Assembly: GCA_054601695.1 (NCBI GenBank)
Contig: BAAHQB010000182.1
Span: 124,001 to 188,000, forward strand
Source of the DNA: Amorphochlora amoebiformis
Lineage: Eukaryota; Cercozoa; Chlorarachniophyceae
DNA: 64,000 nucleotides
Direction of reading: 5' to 3'
Below are positions 36,677 through 51,348 of the stretch, one piece after another. The translations under genes were made by a program, and so were the position numbers. The number at the start of each line of letters is the position of its first letter. Position 1 is the stretch's first letter. The notes beneath the pieces are model-generated. The model was given only the letters and a program-made list of their open reading frames with translations, was not told the DNA's origin and did no database searches.

Positions 36677-36969
36677 GTATATATATATAAATATATATAT
36701 GTATGTATGTAAATATATATTTACAAATATATGTAAATATATACATATATACACCTCCTCTCTCTTTCTCTCCCAACTCTATATGTATATTTATATATGT
36801 ACATTAAATATTGTATGTGAATATACATACATATACATTTATATATATATACATTATATTATATATATGGTGTATATACGAAATGCATTACAGGATATAC
36901 GCGGCAACAACACTGCATGACAATATAGCTGGCTCTGTCAGTGCCCATGTGCCCATTGAAGTTACATGA
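23542..36969 (+). CDS. Multi-pass membrane protein of unknown family (5' end incomplete)
   Basis: Phase-compatible exons: 23542-23657, 23680-23727, 23764-23823, 23940-24022, 24869-24938, 25301-25390, 26055-26140, 26691-26823, 27494-27558, 27607-27629, 27731-27833, 28318-28380, 28818-28886, 29487-29570, 29880-29939, 31228-31284, 31971-32036, 32601-32694, 33254-33354, 33627-33707, 33919-33945, 34291-34371, 34879-34944, 35865-35886, 36425-36488 and 36894-36969 (stop). That is about 629 residues. The first third is soluble, Ser/Pro/Lys-rich and probably disordered. The remainder has about seven hydrophobic segments (around [77 protein letters not shown]) and a polar C-tail with [11 protein letters not shown] do not recognise the family. 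An Asp-Met-Trp-Asp segment in the helix near 29500 recalls XK-type proteins only weakly. The exons before 24869 are the least certain. Confidence 0.6.
27322..27365 (+). repeat. Degraded copy of the 26691-26823 exon end and donor
   Basis: Here CCAACCCAAATGAAAAGAAC then GGTACGCATGTTAGAT matches TCCAAAGCAAATGAACGGTA then CTCATGTTTGATG at 26807-26840. The copy sits about 500 bp downstream in the same intron and has an in-frame stop, so it is not a usable exon. Confidence 0.7.
32705..32830 (-). repeat. CCCTAA tract with one palindromic element
   Basis: This lies in the intron right after the exon ending at 32694. The element copy (about 32735-32808, on -) contains CTCCACAGAGTGGGG, a stem of the same shape as in other copies but with different bases. 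Confidence 0.85.
34445..34685 (-). mobile_element. SINE-like element, copy 1
   Basis: Read on -, this 240-bp block begins TAGCACTGTGGGATGG, contains GGTACTCCCGGGTACTACC and AATCTCCGGGATCTCCAGCG, and ends near TTATTTACATTACTGC followed by (TA)n. The same landmarks appear in the same order at 63070-63430 on +. It is an insertion in the intron between exons 34291-34371 and 34879-34944 of the membrane-protein gene, in antisense. Confidence 0.65.
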
Positions 36970-37347
36970 GAGAGAGAACCGATATAACGCATACGGTCTC
37001 TGGGCGTGTCGGCTGACAGTCAGTATTTATTGTAATGTTAAATAAATATTTAAAGCTAATGGTAAATCATTCATCACGGCCAACATTTTAACTTTGAATG
37101 ATACTAATTGCACTGCAATAGTATTGAAAGATATTTCATCCAGATCGCTGATTTGCATATGTCATCAAGATTGTACATATCTACATTAATCGACATATAG
37201 ATAATCGTTAATTTCAAGTTGTATGAATAAGTACTCTAGATAGGCAATCATTAATACTAGAGCTAGTCTAGATTCAGTAGACACATGTCACTCTATGTGT
37301 ATATCTAGATATCTATTATATTCAAGTGATATAAAGATATATACTAG

Positions 37348-37386
<39 letters not shown>

Positions 37387-37430
37387 CATTGTCATATAAT
37401 ATACGTTATATATATATATATATATATATA

Positions 37431-37477
<47 letters not shown>

Positions 37478-39387
37478 CTGTACAACACACATATGCATTG
37501 TATAACGTACCTTATAGTACATACCTCACTAAACTATACTATGCTTACTATTATAATTATGCAATGCACACGCGTATATCGTATCGTAGCATGCATACCC
37601 ACTTAAGTTTTCGGAGTCGCCATGATCCAATTATTGTGAAGCTAGTGATAGCAAGTCTATCTCTCAGTGACTAGTCTCAGAGTCGGAAAACCGCGACTGT
37701 ACGTACTACACGTACTACAGTGCGTATACGTACCTAGGTACGTACAATGAAGTATAGTAACGGTATCTATACGTTTACGAACAGCGGCATGTAAACGTAC
37801 GTATACTATCACAGTATCCGGAGTACGTATGCCATATATAGTCTAGTAGTGTACGTACGCATGCTTTAACGTACGTATGCCATAGTGTACGTACGCATGC
37901 TTTAACTTAAGTTGCATAACATACGTACATGCGTACTTCGGACGGTACTAGTATCAAGTAAATTTGCCGGGCTGTCTGTAGTCACATTCACATCTACATA
38001 TTTAGTGAATAATATTTAGTCTACATGTAGACTATATAAAAACCAGGATACTTATGTGAACACTTACTGTATCCAGTGTATACTAAATAATAGTAAATAT
38101 ATCTAGATATTGCTAGATTGTACAATATTACATATATGAATAATATGATCTGCCATATGAACTAGATAACTGACACTAATTATATTATGATCTAGATGAT
38201 AGCCAAACCGTAAACTTAATTTTTATCCATCGTATGAATATACATGATGAATATTAACTCCGCGCAAAATAACTGATTGCGCATGAGCACGTACACGTCC
38301 ACACGTAGTAATATTACAAGACCATACACCCCGTGCTATTCAGGTCATCGAAGTTGCGAAGTTTTGTCAGAATTCTCTCAGAATTTTCTTAAGTTTTCTC
38401 TGTGTTTCTCGTTACGGAATCTACTGAGTATCTATCTATCTAAACGCATCATCACATGTGAATAAAAAAATACTAGCATGTATGTATGATAGTAGCTACT
38501 GTGTTTGGCGTTTATGCGTGCGAATGTATGTATAATTGTATTTCTAATACATACATATATAATTCCTTGAATTTTCTGTATGACAAAAAGTGTTGAATGT
38601 TCCTATACATATATGGTTCATTAGATGTGAACACATGTTAATGTATGCGTGTGTGTATAATTAATTATCGCATGAGATAGGATATCCATTCTCGCGCGAA
38701 AGGTAGCAGGACAAGAAATTCCAGATAAATTCCAGATAATTTCCGCGAAAATGACACGTAATATTCCTCCTTTTTCTTGACTTTTCTTTATTTTGTCACA
38801 TTTTTTTCTCATTTGGTTATCCACATCCGTTTTTTTACTACGTATCGTATGATATACACAGATTATGCACATGTGTACACATACGTATTATAAAAAAAAA
38901 AATAAAAGAAGAACACATAACCATACGAAAAAATAACCAAAATAAAAGAAGGAAGAACACATGACCAAACTAAAAAAAGAAAGATATGAACAAATATAAC
39001 CTAACCGCCCAACAAACTCCCAATCGCATTAGAGACCTGCCGCGATCAAAAACACATTCGAGAGCTCATAAGAGACGGAGGGGATCTGTAAGCCAACCCC
39101 TCTCCCTACTCCCTCTCCCCGACAAACTGACAACTAAGCTGCTGCACTGACATACATACATAACCTACACGTACTTAGCAACTTGACTTGATTCTGGTTC
39201 TTATCCCAGAGAGGGGACCTTGCCCCCTCCTATGGAAATTAACTGTAGAAGGGGGAAAGGGACGGGGCCGTGTATGTGTTTTGGGTGTTGTATGTGTGTG
39301 TAACTAAATGCTATCATACGTAAATATGTTTTCCTTTAGTATAGATGTTTAATTTTTTTTTTTTTAATGATGTATGCACGTATGTAC

Positions 39388-39419
<32 letters not shown>

Positions 39420-39730
39420 CGTATGTATAAATGTATGTATATATTCCACTGTACAAGTAGAGGGGAAAAAGCCGAGGAGGAAGGGATAGAGAATCCCCCG
39501 CCATCCCAGCCCCCCCCCAAAAAAAAAACTTAATCCTATTCTTTTTCTATTTAAAATAAACCTGCACTCGAAACTAGTGAATTTCTGAACCCAGCGAAAT
39601 TTCGGAAGCCAAAGTAGACTCGAAATCCAAAGTAGACTCGGAATCCAAAGTAGACTCGGAATCCAATAGGATATCAGAAGCTCGAAATCCAGTTGGATCA
39701 CAGAAGCGAGAGTATGCGAGAGTTAGAGGC
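36970..39730. other. Intergenic region between convergent genes
   Basis: Positions 36970-37340 and 37960-38470 are dense in CTAG and TCTAGA. Positions 37690-37960 are a GTAC/CGTACG-rich block with a repeated segment (CGTACGTATGCCATA; GTGTACGTACGCATGC twice). Positions 38330-38420 carry TCTCAGAATTTTCTTAAG-like repeats that resemble the minisatellite at 49363. Positions 38880-39000 are A-rich and 39000-39250 are mixed. Positions 39600-39665 hold three units of an 18-bp repeat (CAAAGTAGACTCGGAATC) just downstream of the MYB gene's stop. I see no convincing gene. Confidence 0.6.
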
Positions 39731-39907
39731 TTAGCCTTGGCTTAACAGGAGTAAGGCTTCAACCTAATAACACATGTATAATATATATATATATGTATAT
39801 ATATATATATGTACATATATATATATACATATGTATATATATGCAATTCTATATATATATATATATATATATATCTAATCCTATATGTGTGCAGAATAAA
39901 TATGTAT

Positions 39908-39941
<34 letters not shown>

Positions 39942-40740
39942 ATTATATATATATATATATATCTTATAAATATATTTATATATGTATATATATATATAAC
40001 TATATTACATTAAACAAAGATGAATAAATTCTGTGTAATAAATATATCATATATTAGCAATGTTAGCTGTATTATGATATGTCACCTAAATACATTACCA
40101 CATGATACGTAACAAATGATTTATTAGAAATATATGGTACACTAAACAATTTGTGATATATTCGCAAGTATGCGATACATTAGCAATTTAATATACATTA
40201 GAAATATACGATACATTAGCAATATATGATATATTACCAATATTGGTACATATCGAATAATGAACATTAGCAATGTATGATATATTACCAATATGTGACA
40301 TATGACATATGATATTAGAAATATTGATCTATTACCATTATATATGAGCAATATATAATATATTACCCCGTCAAGAGAATGGCGTTTCGGAAGTCCGTAT
40401 ACTGCCTTCTCACCAACAAATGACCGTGACCCTGTCATCCTGCACATATGAGTACAGATTAATATGTATTTTCATATATAGATATATATTATACATATAT
40501 ATATATATATATAAATGTATGCGAAGATATGTAGATATCGTATATGAATATATTTTAAATGTTCGCGATCATTTCACATGCATAATATACATATCTATAT
40601 GTGCATATTTACAGACATGTATAGGTAGGTAAGTGTGTATAATTTATATTCTATCTTCTCTCTCCTCTTCCTCTCTTTACGGGCGTCATGGTCTCGATTC
40701 GATATTTCTCATATATTCAGATATATATGCACATAATATA

Positions 40741-40808
<68 letters not shown>

Positions 40809-40825
40809 CCCGCATATAATATAAC

Positions 40826-40861
<36 letters not shown>

Positions 40862-41226
40862 ATACACATATATATATATGTTCTAATATATAATATATAT
40901 TACATATATATATATATTTATAATATATATATATATATTACAATATATGTTTACCGAGTGTGAGCGCGAGGGCAGTTATGGGTCTCGAGTCGATACTTCT
41001 CCTGGTGCTCTCCAACAGAAGACCAGAGACCGAGATCGCTGGAGTAAATATAATATATATATATATATACATATATATATGTATGTATATTATACATATA
41101 TATATATATATAGTGAAATATATATGTACAATATATACGTACATATATATGGAGTTTATACCGTTGATTTTGTTTTGGAGTGGTCTCTTGCTCGCATTTC
41201 GTCACGAACCTATTATAATATATTAA

Positions 41227-41261
<35 letters not shown>

Positions 41262-41391
41262 TCATATATATATATATAAATATATATACATATATATATT
41301 TTCATATATATATATATATATATATATATGCATATATAATGTAAATATATATATATGTATATATATAAATATGTATATATTTAGAGATATA

Positions 41392-41448
<57 letters not shown>

Positions 41449-41506
41449 TAGTATATATATTGTATACCCATCCTTTGTTTAAAATCATGCTGTACACTAT
41501 TTAAAC

Positions 41507-41562
<56 letters not shown>

Positions 41563-41939
41563 GTATAATATTATATATATGTAACAATATATACACATAT
41601 AAATGTATATTTATGCGTATATATATAAATGTATGTATGTATCTATACATATATTACGTAATGAGATCAGTAGCTTCGGCTACGCGCATAGGGTATTCGA
41701 TGCGCGATCGCTTGCCAGTCGGCTGCGTCTGCGGAATTACATTCGAATTTCAGGTTTCTCTCGTGTTTTTTTCAGTATTTCCTCTCTCCTCCCTCTATTT
41801 TCTCTGTGTGTGACCTGGTGACTTGAGAGCTTTCGTTTTGCGCTAACAATGCGATTTTGGAAGTGCTTGGATGCTGGGATGTTATGAAATGTATTATATA
41901 TTTGACATACATTTGTATATTTATACATATATAATATAT

Positions 41940-41972
<33 letters not shown>

Positions 41973-42851
41973 AGTGTAAATGTAATATACATACATATAT
42001 TATATAATATATATATATATATATATATTATATATACCAGAGATCTGAATTGGAGGCAGGCGTTGGGGCTGTCGAGTTGATGAGATCTTATTTCTCCTGA
42101 CAAAGTTATGCATATCATGAGCATACAAGCACATATAATACGCATATGTATCGCATGTGCGGTAAAAATGCAGACCTAGGGGGAATGCAGTCTGCTTTGC
42201 CGAGTTTTTGTAGCTTGAGAAAATACTTTTGCGCGTGCGACCTAACAATTTGATTTCACTTTTTAAGGGCAAAGTTAGGATTAGGGTTTTGGGGTTAAGA
42301 TTTACCGAATCTGAATCACTGTTCGCGTTCCAACATGGGCTCTGTATTGTTATATGAAAATAATTTATATATTTCATAATTTTAGATACATGTGTATATA
42401 TTATACATAGGAGAAAGCAAACGTGTATATCTTAGAGTGCAAATTCACCTCACTCGCGCCCAGTCTCTCTTGTACAACTTGATGGCCTCGACAAACCTCT
42501 GATGCTCCTGGAAAAATAGGGAAAGACGATGAGGAAGGAAAATCACATAGAAACACATGGATAAATACACAAGTATAACCAAAAGAGTGCCAGAACCCCC
42601 TAACATTCATCTCAAAAAAGAGAAGTCTCATGAGGCTAGAAAAAGCGAAACTCATCCTGACTTCTGTAAATATTCAACTACGCGAAAACCCCTCCCCCCC
42701 CTCTCACCTCCTGTGTCCACTGCTGCCTTGGATTTCGAATCGTATACTTTTTTCGAAGCCGGTGTTTGACCTCTCGATTCTCCTCCCTCCACCTCCGAGC
42801 ACCATGAACGTGGTGGCGACCATGAATCGGCGCATGCATAACGTTAATCAT
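39731..42851 (-). CDS. SHAQKYF-class single-MYB transcription factor (LHY/REVEILLE-like)
   Basis: Eleven exons on -, all phases consistent, 243 residues: 42708-42851, 42449-42507, 42306-42341, 42176-42241, 42038-42096, 41815-41873, 41658-41728, 41162-41209, 40955-41038, 40367-40439 and 39731-39763. The MYB/SANT repeat spans about residues 38-87: [42 protein letters not shown] and then SHAQKYF, the hallmark of the CCA1/LHY/REVEILLE group. This predicts nuclear localisation and binding to AT-rich evening-element-type DNA. The rest is polar and Ser/Arg/Gln-rich with no second domain. ATG at 42849-42851 follows a stop in frame. An alternative first exon further upstream (43104 to about 42863, Pro-rich, ending in a GT donor) also keeps phase and cannot be excluded. 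Confidence 0.92.
40160..40370. repeat. Array of donor-like copies after a MYB exon
   Basis: Read on +, units of ATTAGCAATRTATGATATAT then TACCAAT recur about five times. On - each unit reads GGTAATATATCATATATTGC, which mirrors the true donor region GGGGTAATATATTATATATT at the end of exon 40367-40439. Confidence 0.7.
40680..40725. repeat. Degraded copy of a MYB exon end
   Basis: On +, GGCGTCATGGTCTCGATTCG then ATATTTCTC parallels GGCAGTTATGGGTCTCGAGT then CGATACTTCTCC at about 40971-41003, inside the exon 40955-41038. The copy lies downstream in the transcript and is surrounded by (TA)n. Confidence 0.75.
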
Positions 42852-43610
42852 GATTGGCTTTGTGGGTTTTTACTTCGATGTTCGATGCCTGTGTTCGATT
42901 AGAATGCCAGGTCTGCTGCTTCTCTATGACGAAAAGCCAAGATAAGATATCTAGATCCTCTCGGGTCGGAGGTTCGTTTGGTGGGGATTTGGGGGGCTTA
43001 GGAGGGGTTGGGAAGGCGGAAACTTCGTTGGAATGACTTAGGCGAAGCGGAAAGGCGTAGTCCGAACGGTCTAGACAGTCCCAGGAGCTCTGAATATCAG
43101 CCACCGGCGCAAAGGCGAAGCGGTGTTTGTCTATGCTGGGGGCCTACTGTGCTTTTTAGGCCCGGGGTGAAGGGTAAGAGGGGGTTACTTGAGATAATCT
43201 CTACCCCACCCCGCTACGTCGCACGATATGAAAAATACCAGTGTGTAGAATCTTCTTTGGTGATTTCAGCTAATTGTGGCCCAGCGAGACACGTGATCCT
43301 GCCTGCGGGCCGTTTCTCGTGGGATCGGGCCATTTACTTCTCATATCTCTTGGGGATATTTAGGAAATATCTCCGGGGATGGGGTACTCGGTGCAGTCTC
43401 GGTCTATTAGACCAACGTGACCCTCTAATAGTATTCGGACGGTCATTTTTTAACGGAGATTTTCGCGGTGAGAACGTCAGTCACTCAAGGTGACAAATAG
43501 CTTCAAGGATATCTCCAAGAAGATATAATAATATATCTATTTTATATATCTACATATCTACCTAAGAATAGCCCTTCATATCATCCCCAAAGATACTAGG
43601 CGTGACGCCA
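42852..43610. promoter_or_regulatory. Divergent promoter region between the MYB and PPTase genes
   Basis: About 760 bp of ordinary-complexity, GC-richer DNA lie between head-to-head genes. A + frame of 161 codons (43008-43493) and a - frame of 86 codons (42844-43104) are open here. The - frame may be an upstream MYB exon. The + frame shows no family I know and may be fortuitous. Confidence 0.5.
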
Positions 43611-44201
43611 ATGGGCACGACACCGCTCGCGCTCGCTGCCCTGGCCGTCCCTCCGACCCTCCCAAGAGGGGGGGTTTCGTTTTTGCCTAAAAGGACGAAA
43701 AACAACTTTTTTTTTCGGCGTCAGGGTTTGGGAAGGTGGAGGGCCCTGAGTGCGGGAGCAATGGCGCCAACGATGGTCGAAGTCAAGGCTAAGGGTGCAG
43801 GCGGGCTCTCGCTGGACGCGGGCGTCTGGCATAGGCGTTGGGGGGTATGGGCTGGAAGCTGGAGGCCAAGTGTTGAAGAATGGTGAGAAGGGAGGGTTAA
43901 AGGGATGGTTAGATTTTCAATCTTCTTTGCGAAAGTGTCGTTTGCTAGGGTACTATTGGTGGCGATGTGCATCTTTAAACATACTTGTATACTTAAATGT
44001 AAATACTTTGTTATGAATATGAAGATTATCTTTTCATATATGGCATAAGCATATTTATAATACCTTTAAAACATGCGGTTATACTTAGGAATCATGCGCT
44101 GTCATTACTGCCACAGCCGGATAGGGAAAAGGTGTATCTTGTACTTACATATTCATATGTATAAATATTACATCTATCTATAAATATATACATATATTTT
44201 C

Positions 44202-44235
<34 letters not shown>

Positions 44236-44367
44236 TTATATGTATATGTATGTATATGTGTATATACACATGTATATATAAATATCCATATATATATATA
44301 TATATATATATATGGATATTTATATATAGGTATATTTATATTATACATATGTATGTAGTATATATAT

Positions 44368-44424
<57 letters not shown>

Positions 44425-44459
44425 TATATGTATATATTATATATGTATGTGTGTATATG

Positions 44460-44516
<57 letters not shown>

Positions 44517-44578
44517 TATATGTATATATTATATATGTATGTGTGTATATGCATGTAAGTGTGAGTGTGAATATATAT

Positions 44579-44631
<53 letters not shown>

Positions 44632-44753
44632 TATAAATATATATATATAAATACATATATATATATATATATATACTTATAGTAATTTTTGAAAATATAA
44701 ATACATGATATATAGATAAATAGATTATATCTATATTATATATTTGTGTATAC

Positions 44754-44794
<41 letters not shown>

Positions 44795-44799
44795 AATAT

Positions 44800-44852
<53 letters not shown>

Positions 44853-44863
44853 TTATATTGTAC

Positions 44864-44898
<35 letters not shown>

Positions 44899-44952
44899 AT
44901 AATATATATTTATTTATATGTGTATATATGTTGTATTTTATGTATAATATGC

Positions 44953-44998
<46 letters not shown>

Positions 44999-45044
44999 TA
45001 AATATATACATGTGTATATATGTGTATATATATAATATATTATA

Positions 45045-45077
<33 letters not shown>

Positions 45078-45208
45078 GATATACCATACAAACGCACCCA
45101 GATATCGAAATTCTTATACCTAGAAGACGCGAAAGCCCGCCTCATTGGCCGTCTGTTAATCAGGTAAACTCATCTATATCCGTTAGAATGGGGAATTATA
45201 CACATATT

Positions 45209-45272
<64 letters not shown>

Positions 45273-45285
45273 TATATATATACAA

Positions 45286-45331
<46 letters not shown>

Positions 45332-45567
45332 CATATCTGTGTATATATGTGTATATATATATATATGTGTGTGTGTATAAGGAACATGAGTAACTATATT
45401 TTTATATATATATATACGTATAATATATATATTATATATATACATATATATATGTATATTAATACATATATATTTATAGATATACATATATACATACATA
45501 CATATAAAGTACATGAGGGGTACACATATATGTATAAAAATATGTATGTGTAATACGTGCGGAGCAT

Positions 45568-45620
<53 letters not shown>

Positions 45621-45797
45621 TTGTAGTGTATTTATATAATGTCATCTAAACATGAGTTACTAATTCAGACAGCTGTCTGAGAAGTTGGGGTGTTCTGATT
45701 CGAGTGTTGTACGACTGCCTTCTGGTAAAAAACAAAAATGAATAAATTGGTATGTGCATATGTGTTTTTTTGTAATATATATATTTATTATACCATC

Positions 45798-45831
<34 letters not shown>

Positions 45832-45993
45832 GTAATTTAAATTATTCTAGATATATACTACTTTATATAATACATATCATTTTCATAAATATATATAATA
45901 TAAAAACATGCGTATCTATACATTCATGTGTATGTTGTGATGTATGCATGTGTATGTTGTGATATATGTATGTATGTGTGTTAATGTAATATA

Positions 45994-46064
<71 letters not shown>

Positions 46065-46128
46065 CTTATATATATATATATTATGTATATATACGCATAC
46101 ACTTCAAAGATATATAAATATGTACATA

Positions 46129-46164
<36 letters not shown>

Positions 46165-46295
46165 TATGTATATGCGTACATGTATATATATATATATATA
46201 TATGTATACATATATGTATGTATATTATAGGGAGACCGGTAATATCGGAGGCACCGAAAAGTGTTGAGGTCTTAAATAGAAAGAAGTATACATAC

Positions 46296-46352
<57 letters not shown>

Positions 46353-46462
46353 CAGATACATATTTTACATGTCTTCTCCCAATGTCTTCCTTCCACCATG
46401 GAAGTATATGCATATAAATATATATACAAAGCTTGCATATACATTATACATATACATATATG

Positions 46463-46498
<36 letters not shown>

Positions 46499-47100
46499 TA
46501 TTTATACATATATATATGTGTGTGTATGTATGTATATATATATATATATATATTAATACATATAATATATATATAATACATATACATAAATATATATATA
46601 TATAATGTATATATCTAAGTACGCATATTCTATGTACATAAATACCTAATATAGCAGAAACATGCATATTATTGGTATACATATATATATGTATATATAT
46701 GTGTATATATACATATATATATATATATTACATACAATATACATTTACATATATTTATAATATATATATATACATATAAGCACATATATGCATATATAAA
46801 TATATATATAAGTATATATGTATATATTATACATATATATGTGTGTATATATCATAGCGCCTATGATTTACGATTGTAATTGATGTGATGATGAATGTGA
46901 TGTTCATGGGTCTACGAGCTAGTCAGGCTGGATAAATCATACAACACCGCTTAAATACCAGTGATTTGTATGCTGGCTTGGTCAAATTGTTGGTCGTATA
47001 TATACACACACACATACATATGTATATATGTATATATACATATGCATATATATTATATATCACACATATATATATATAAACATATGTATATATATATATA

Positions 47101-47143
<43 letters not shown>

Positions 47144-47211
47144 AGTTTTCTCTTGCTCATGACGGGGAGTGGGTATTGCTAGAGGCATCAAATGCTAACA
47201 TTATGGTACAT

Positions 47212-47245
<34 letters not shown>

Positions 47246-47285
47246 ATATACATATATACATGTATATATATGCAGAAATCTATGC

Positions 47286-47320
<35 letters not shown>

Positions 47321-47332
47321 CATATATATACA

Positions 47333-47369
<37 letters not shown>

Positions 47370-47737
47370 GTATATTATATATAAATATATTCTTATGTGT
47401 TACATACATATATATATGAATGTATATATATTTTTTAATATATACATTCATATATATGGGTAATGCTAGAGGAATCAAACGCTAAAATTATGGATATTTA
47501 TGTATATATGTATAAATACATTTATATGTGTATATATATCTATTATGTGTATATATGTGTGTGTGTATGTATGTATGTATTTATTTGTACCCGTGTATAT
47601 ATAAAACACATAATATTCTTACATATATATATATATATATATGTATTGTATATACAGGTCGGTTGTGACATCGTACAAACTACGCGAGGTATATAACTCT
47701 CTCTCTATATATATATGTATATATATGTATATATTTT

Positions 47738-47777
<40 letters not shown>

Positions 47778-47828
47778 AGTATATATTGATGTATAGAGTA
47801 ACTATTTCCTATTGTACATGACCTATAC

Positions 47829-47865
<37 letters not shown>

Positions 47866-47987
47866 ACGCAAATATAGAATAATATCTAAATATATATACA
47901 TCGCGTATTGTATATATTTTATTGTTCACGCGCATTACACACATAGATATAAATGATATGTATAAATAAATATGTATATATATGTAC

Positions 47988-48028
<41 letters not shown>

Positions 48029-48231
48029 GTACACTATTAGGTACCCAGTTGGAAAGGATAAAGGATAGGGTTTTCACTGAAGAAGAGTGGAAACAAGTAT
48101 TTACATATGTATATATATACATGTATATATATATAGGTATGTATATGTTGCATTTAGAGATATAACTTTCTCATGTATGAAATATATACGTTACATATAT
48201 ATTATATTAGTACACACACACACACACACAC

Positions 48232-48285
<54 letters not shown>

Positions 48286-48333
48286 TATTCATATATCTAA
48301 ATGCATAATATTCACATGTATATATATATATAC

Positions 48334-48368
<35 letters not shown>

Positions 48369-48465
48369 GTAAGGTATGTGAATGTGGCTCTGATCACATG
48401 CGGCAGATTCGACTTATGCGTCGTTGGGCAGTCAAAGAGGTATACAAGTATCAACACATATATGC

Positions 48466-48522
<57 letters not shown>

Positions 48523-48675
48523 TACTATGCATATAAACATATATATATATATATGTGTGTGTATATATTAAATAATGTACATATATACAAATATATATAT
48601 ATATATATATAATATGTATATTTCATGTCATTAATCATAAATCATGTATGCATGACCAATGTACATGATACTAAG

Positions 48676-48725
<50 letters not shown>

Positions 48726-48829
48726 CACATTGCATGTATGTATACGTTTATATATACATATATAATTTTATATATGCACATATATGTAAATACATATACA
48801 AATATAGATTTATGTAGAACACATTTGTG

Positions 48830-48874
<45 letters not shown>

Positions 48875-48900
48875 GAATATGTATGTTTATTTATATTATA

Positions 48901-48936
<36 letters not shown>

Positions 48937-48973
48937 CTATATATATATATACAAATCTATGTATGTGTACAAA

Positions 48974-49013
<40 letters not shown>

Positions 49014-50052
49014 GTATATACATGCAGGCAATCGTTAAAGCGTTAGGAGTCGGTTTGAAATATGGTACGTTATTATTAATACTTCATATTAATATCTATT
49101 ATGTATTTTTATGTATATGTACATACATTACGTATGTATATGTGTATACATGTACTAAATTTATAAATAAATAATACGTTTATACATAAATATTACCTAT
49201 TTAAACAAATACATTTGTCTTATCTGTGATCAAATTATGTATCTCTTTTATTATTCACATGAATAATCGTTATTTCTGAAAGTATATAAATATTCATACA
49301 CCAGGTATGAAAAATATAGACGTTACACTAGTTGACGAGCCGCAAGACGACTGTCAAGAATTGTAAGAACCTTCCGATAACACTCTCGAACTTTCAAGCA
49401 ACTCTCTGAATCTATCGGAAAATTCTCTCAGATTCTCAAATATTTCTCTCAAGTTCTCAAATAACTCCGTCGAATTTTTTTGGAAACAACTCTCTCGAAA
49501 TTTCTCAGAAAACTCTTCTCGAATTCTCAAAAATAGCTCTCTCGAATTTCTAAAGAACACTCTGGAACTATCGAGAAACTCTCTCGAACTATCGAAGAAC
49601 CTTCTCAAACTATCGAATAACTCCCTCAAACTATTGAAGAACTTTCTCAAAAGTATTTGAAGAACCTTCTCGAACTGTCGAAGACCCTATCAGAACTATC
49701 GAAGAATCTCTCGAACTCTACTTTAGTCTTAACTCTTTCTAACTGTCTCAAGAACTCTATCGAAAACTTTCTCAAACCGCCTCAACTCTCTGAATGTGTA
49801 TTCACATATGTAACATGCATACGTAGAAATCATAATATAATGAATATATATATATATAGATATATGCACTTACGTTAGGCTTAGAACAGGCAACGGAGAG
49901 CGGCCGCGCAAGATTCGACTGGCCGACTTTTTAAATTCGAAAAATATTAGAGAATATGGCTCATCTCCGAGCAATGACGCGAACCTTGATGCGGTATGCG
50001 TATATTTTCTTTGCATACATTCCGATGTAAAAAATATATATATGTGTATGTG

Positions 50053-50088
<36 letters not shown>

Positions 50089-50448
50089 ACACATATATTA
50101 TATATATATATACACATGTATACATATATATTTTTATATACATATACATTAATATGCTAATGATAATAATGTTAAGTTATACATACATACATATATATGT
50201 ATATATATGTATATATGTATATAATATATATATATATATATATGTGTGTGTGTTTGTGTGTGTATGTATATTTACGTATGTATAGCATGCCTGTACACAT
50301 GTATGTATTGTCTAAATACATACGGGTGTTATATAAATACATAAATGCTGCAGTTATATATATATATATATGTATGTATATATGTATGTTATAGATATTA
50401 ATCTATATGTATATAGGTATAATAATAATATTAATATCAAGCATTTAC

Positions 50449-50479
<31 letters not shown>

Positions 50480-50924
50480 ATATATATATATGTATAATAT
50501 ATGTATATATATGAATATATATACATATATATGTATACAATATGTATATACTATACATATATATATATATATGTATATACAAATATATATGCATACATGA
50601 GAGTTCAATAACACATACAGACATAATTTATATATATGCATATATATATACATATATACATATTCATATATATACATATATATATACTATATTATATAAT
50701 ATACATAAACATATCACGTAAATGAGCGCTTATTTCGTATCTTTAGGAGATCGCGCATTCGCCAATCGGGATGGCGAATGCGAGGCTTGGAATGTCCGCC
50801 GAGGAGGAATGGAGGAACAAACCTCTCCCTTCAAATTGGCGGTTGGAGACGGTAGGGTTAGATTATTTATATGTATATGTATGTGTATACATTTAATATA
50901 TATGCATATATATATATATATATT

Positions 50925-50977
<53 letters not shown>

Positions 50978-51089
50978 TATAATATATAATATATATTATT
51001 TATATATATATGTAAATATATACATATATATATACAATATATATATATATATGTATGTGTGTATATGTCTCTCTCTTCTCTCTCTCTCG

Positions 51090-51164
<75 letters not shown>

Positions 51165-51281
51165 CTATTTATATAATTAAAAGAATTTTATTTACATACA
51201 TATATATATATATCTGTATATATTTATAAATATGTGTATTGTATGTATGGGCTACGGTATGGTTTTCATGTATATACATAT

Positions 51282-51348
<67 letters not shown>

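Noticed and set aside
39005-39095. A short + frame (ETCRDQKHIRELIRDGGDL) reminiscent of a ribosomal protein eL19 segment
   Set aside because: It is only about 27 codons, has a stop just upstream, no ATG, and no second supporting exon. The likeness is too weak.
40947-42101. A + strand gene (frames with [27 protein letters not shown] and [18 protein letters not shown]) that also keeps phase
   Set aside because: The same DNA on - encodes the MYB gene, whose SHAQKYF domain is unmistakable and whose exons keep phase across eleven segments. The + reading is a shadow.
46365-46410. A PPTase exon around CCATGGAAG
   Set aside because: It does not satisfy phase between exons 46231-46285 and 47146-47205, whereas 46962-46992 does.
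49354-49650. A 98-codon - strand gene with Leu/Arg/Phe repeats
   Set aside because: It is a 27-bp minisatellite inside a PPTase intron, and its complementary strand is equally open.
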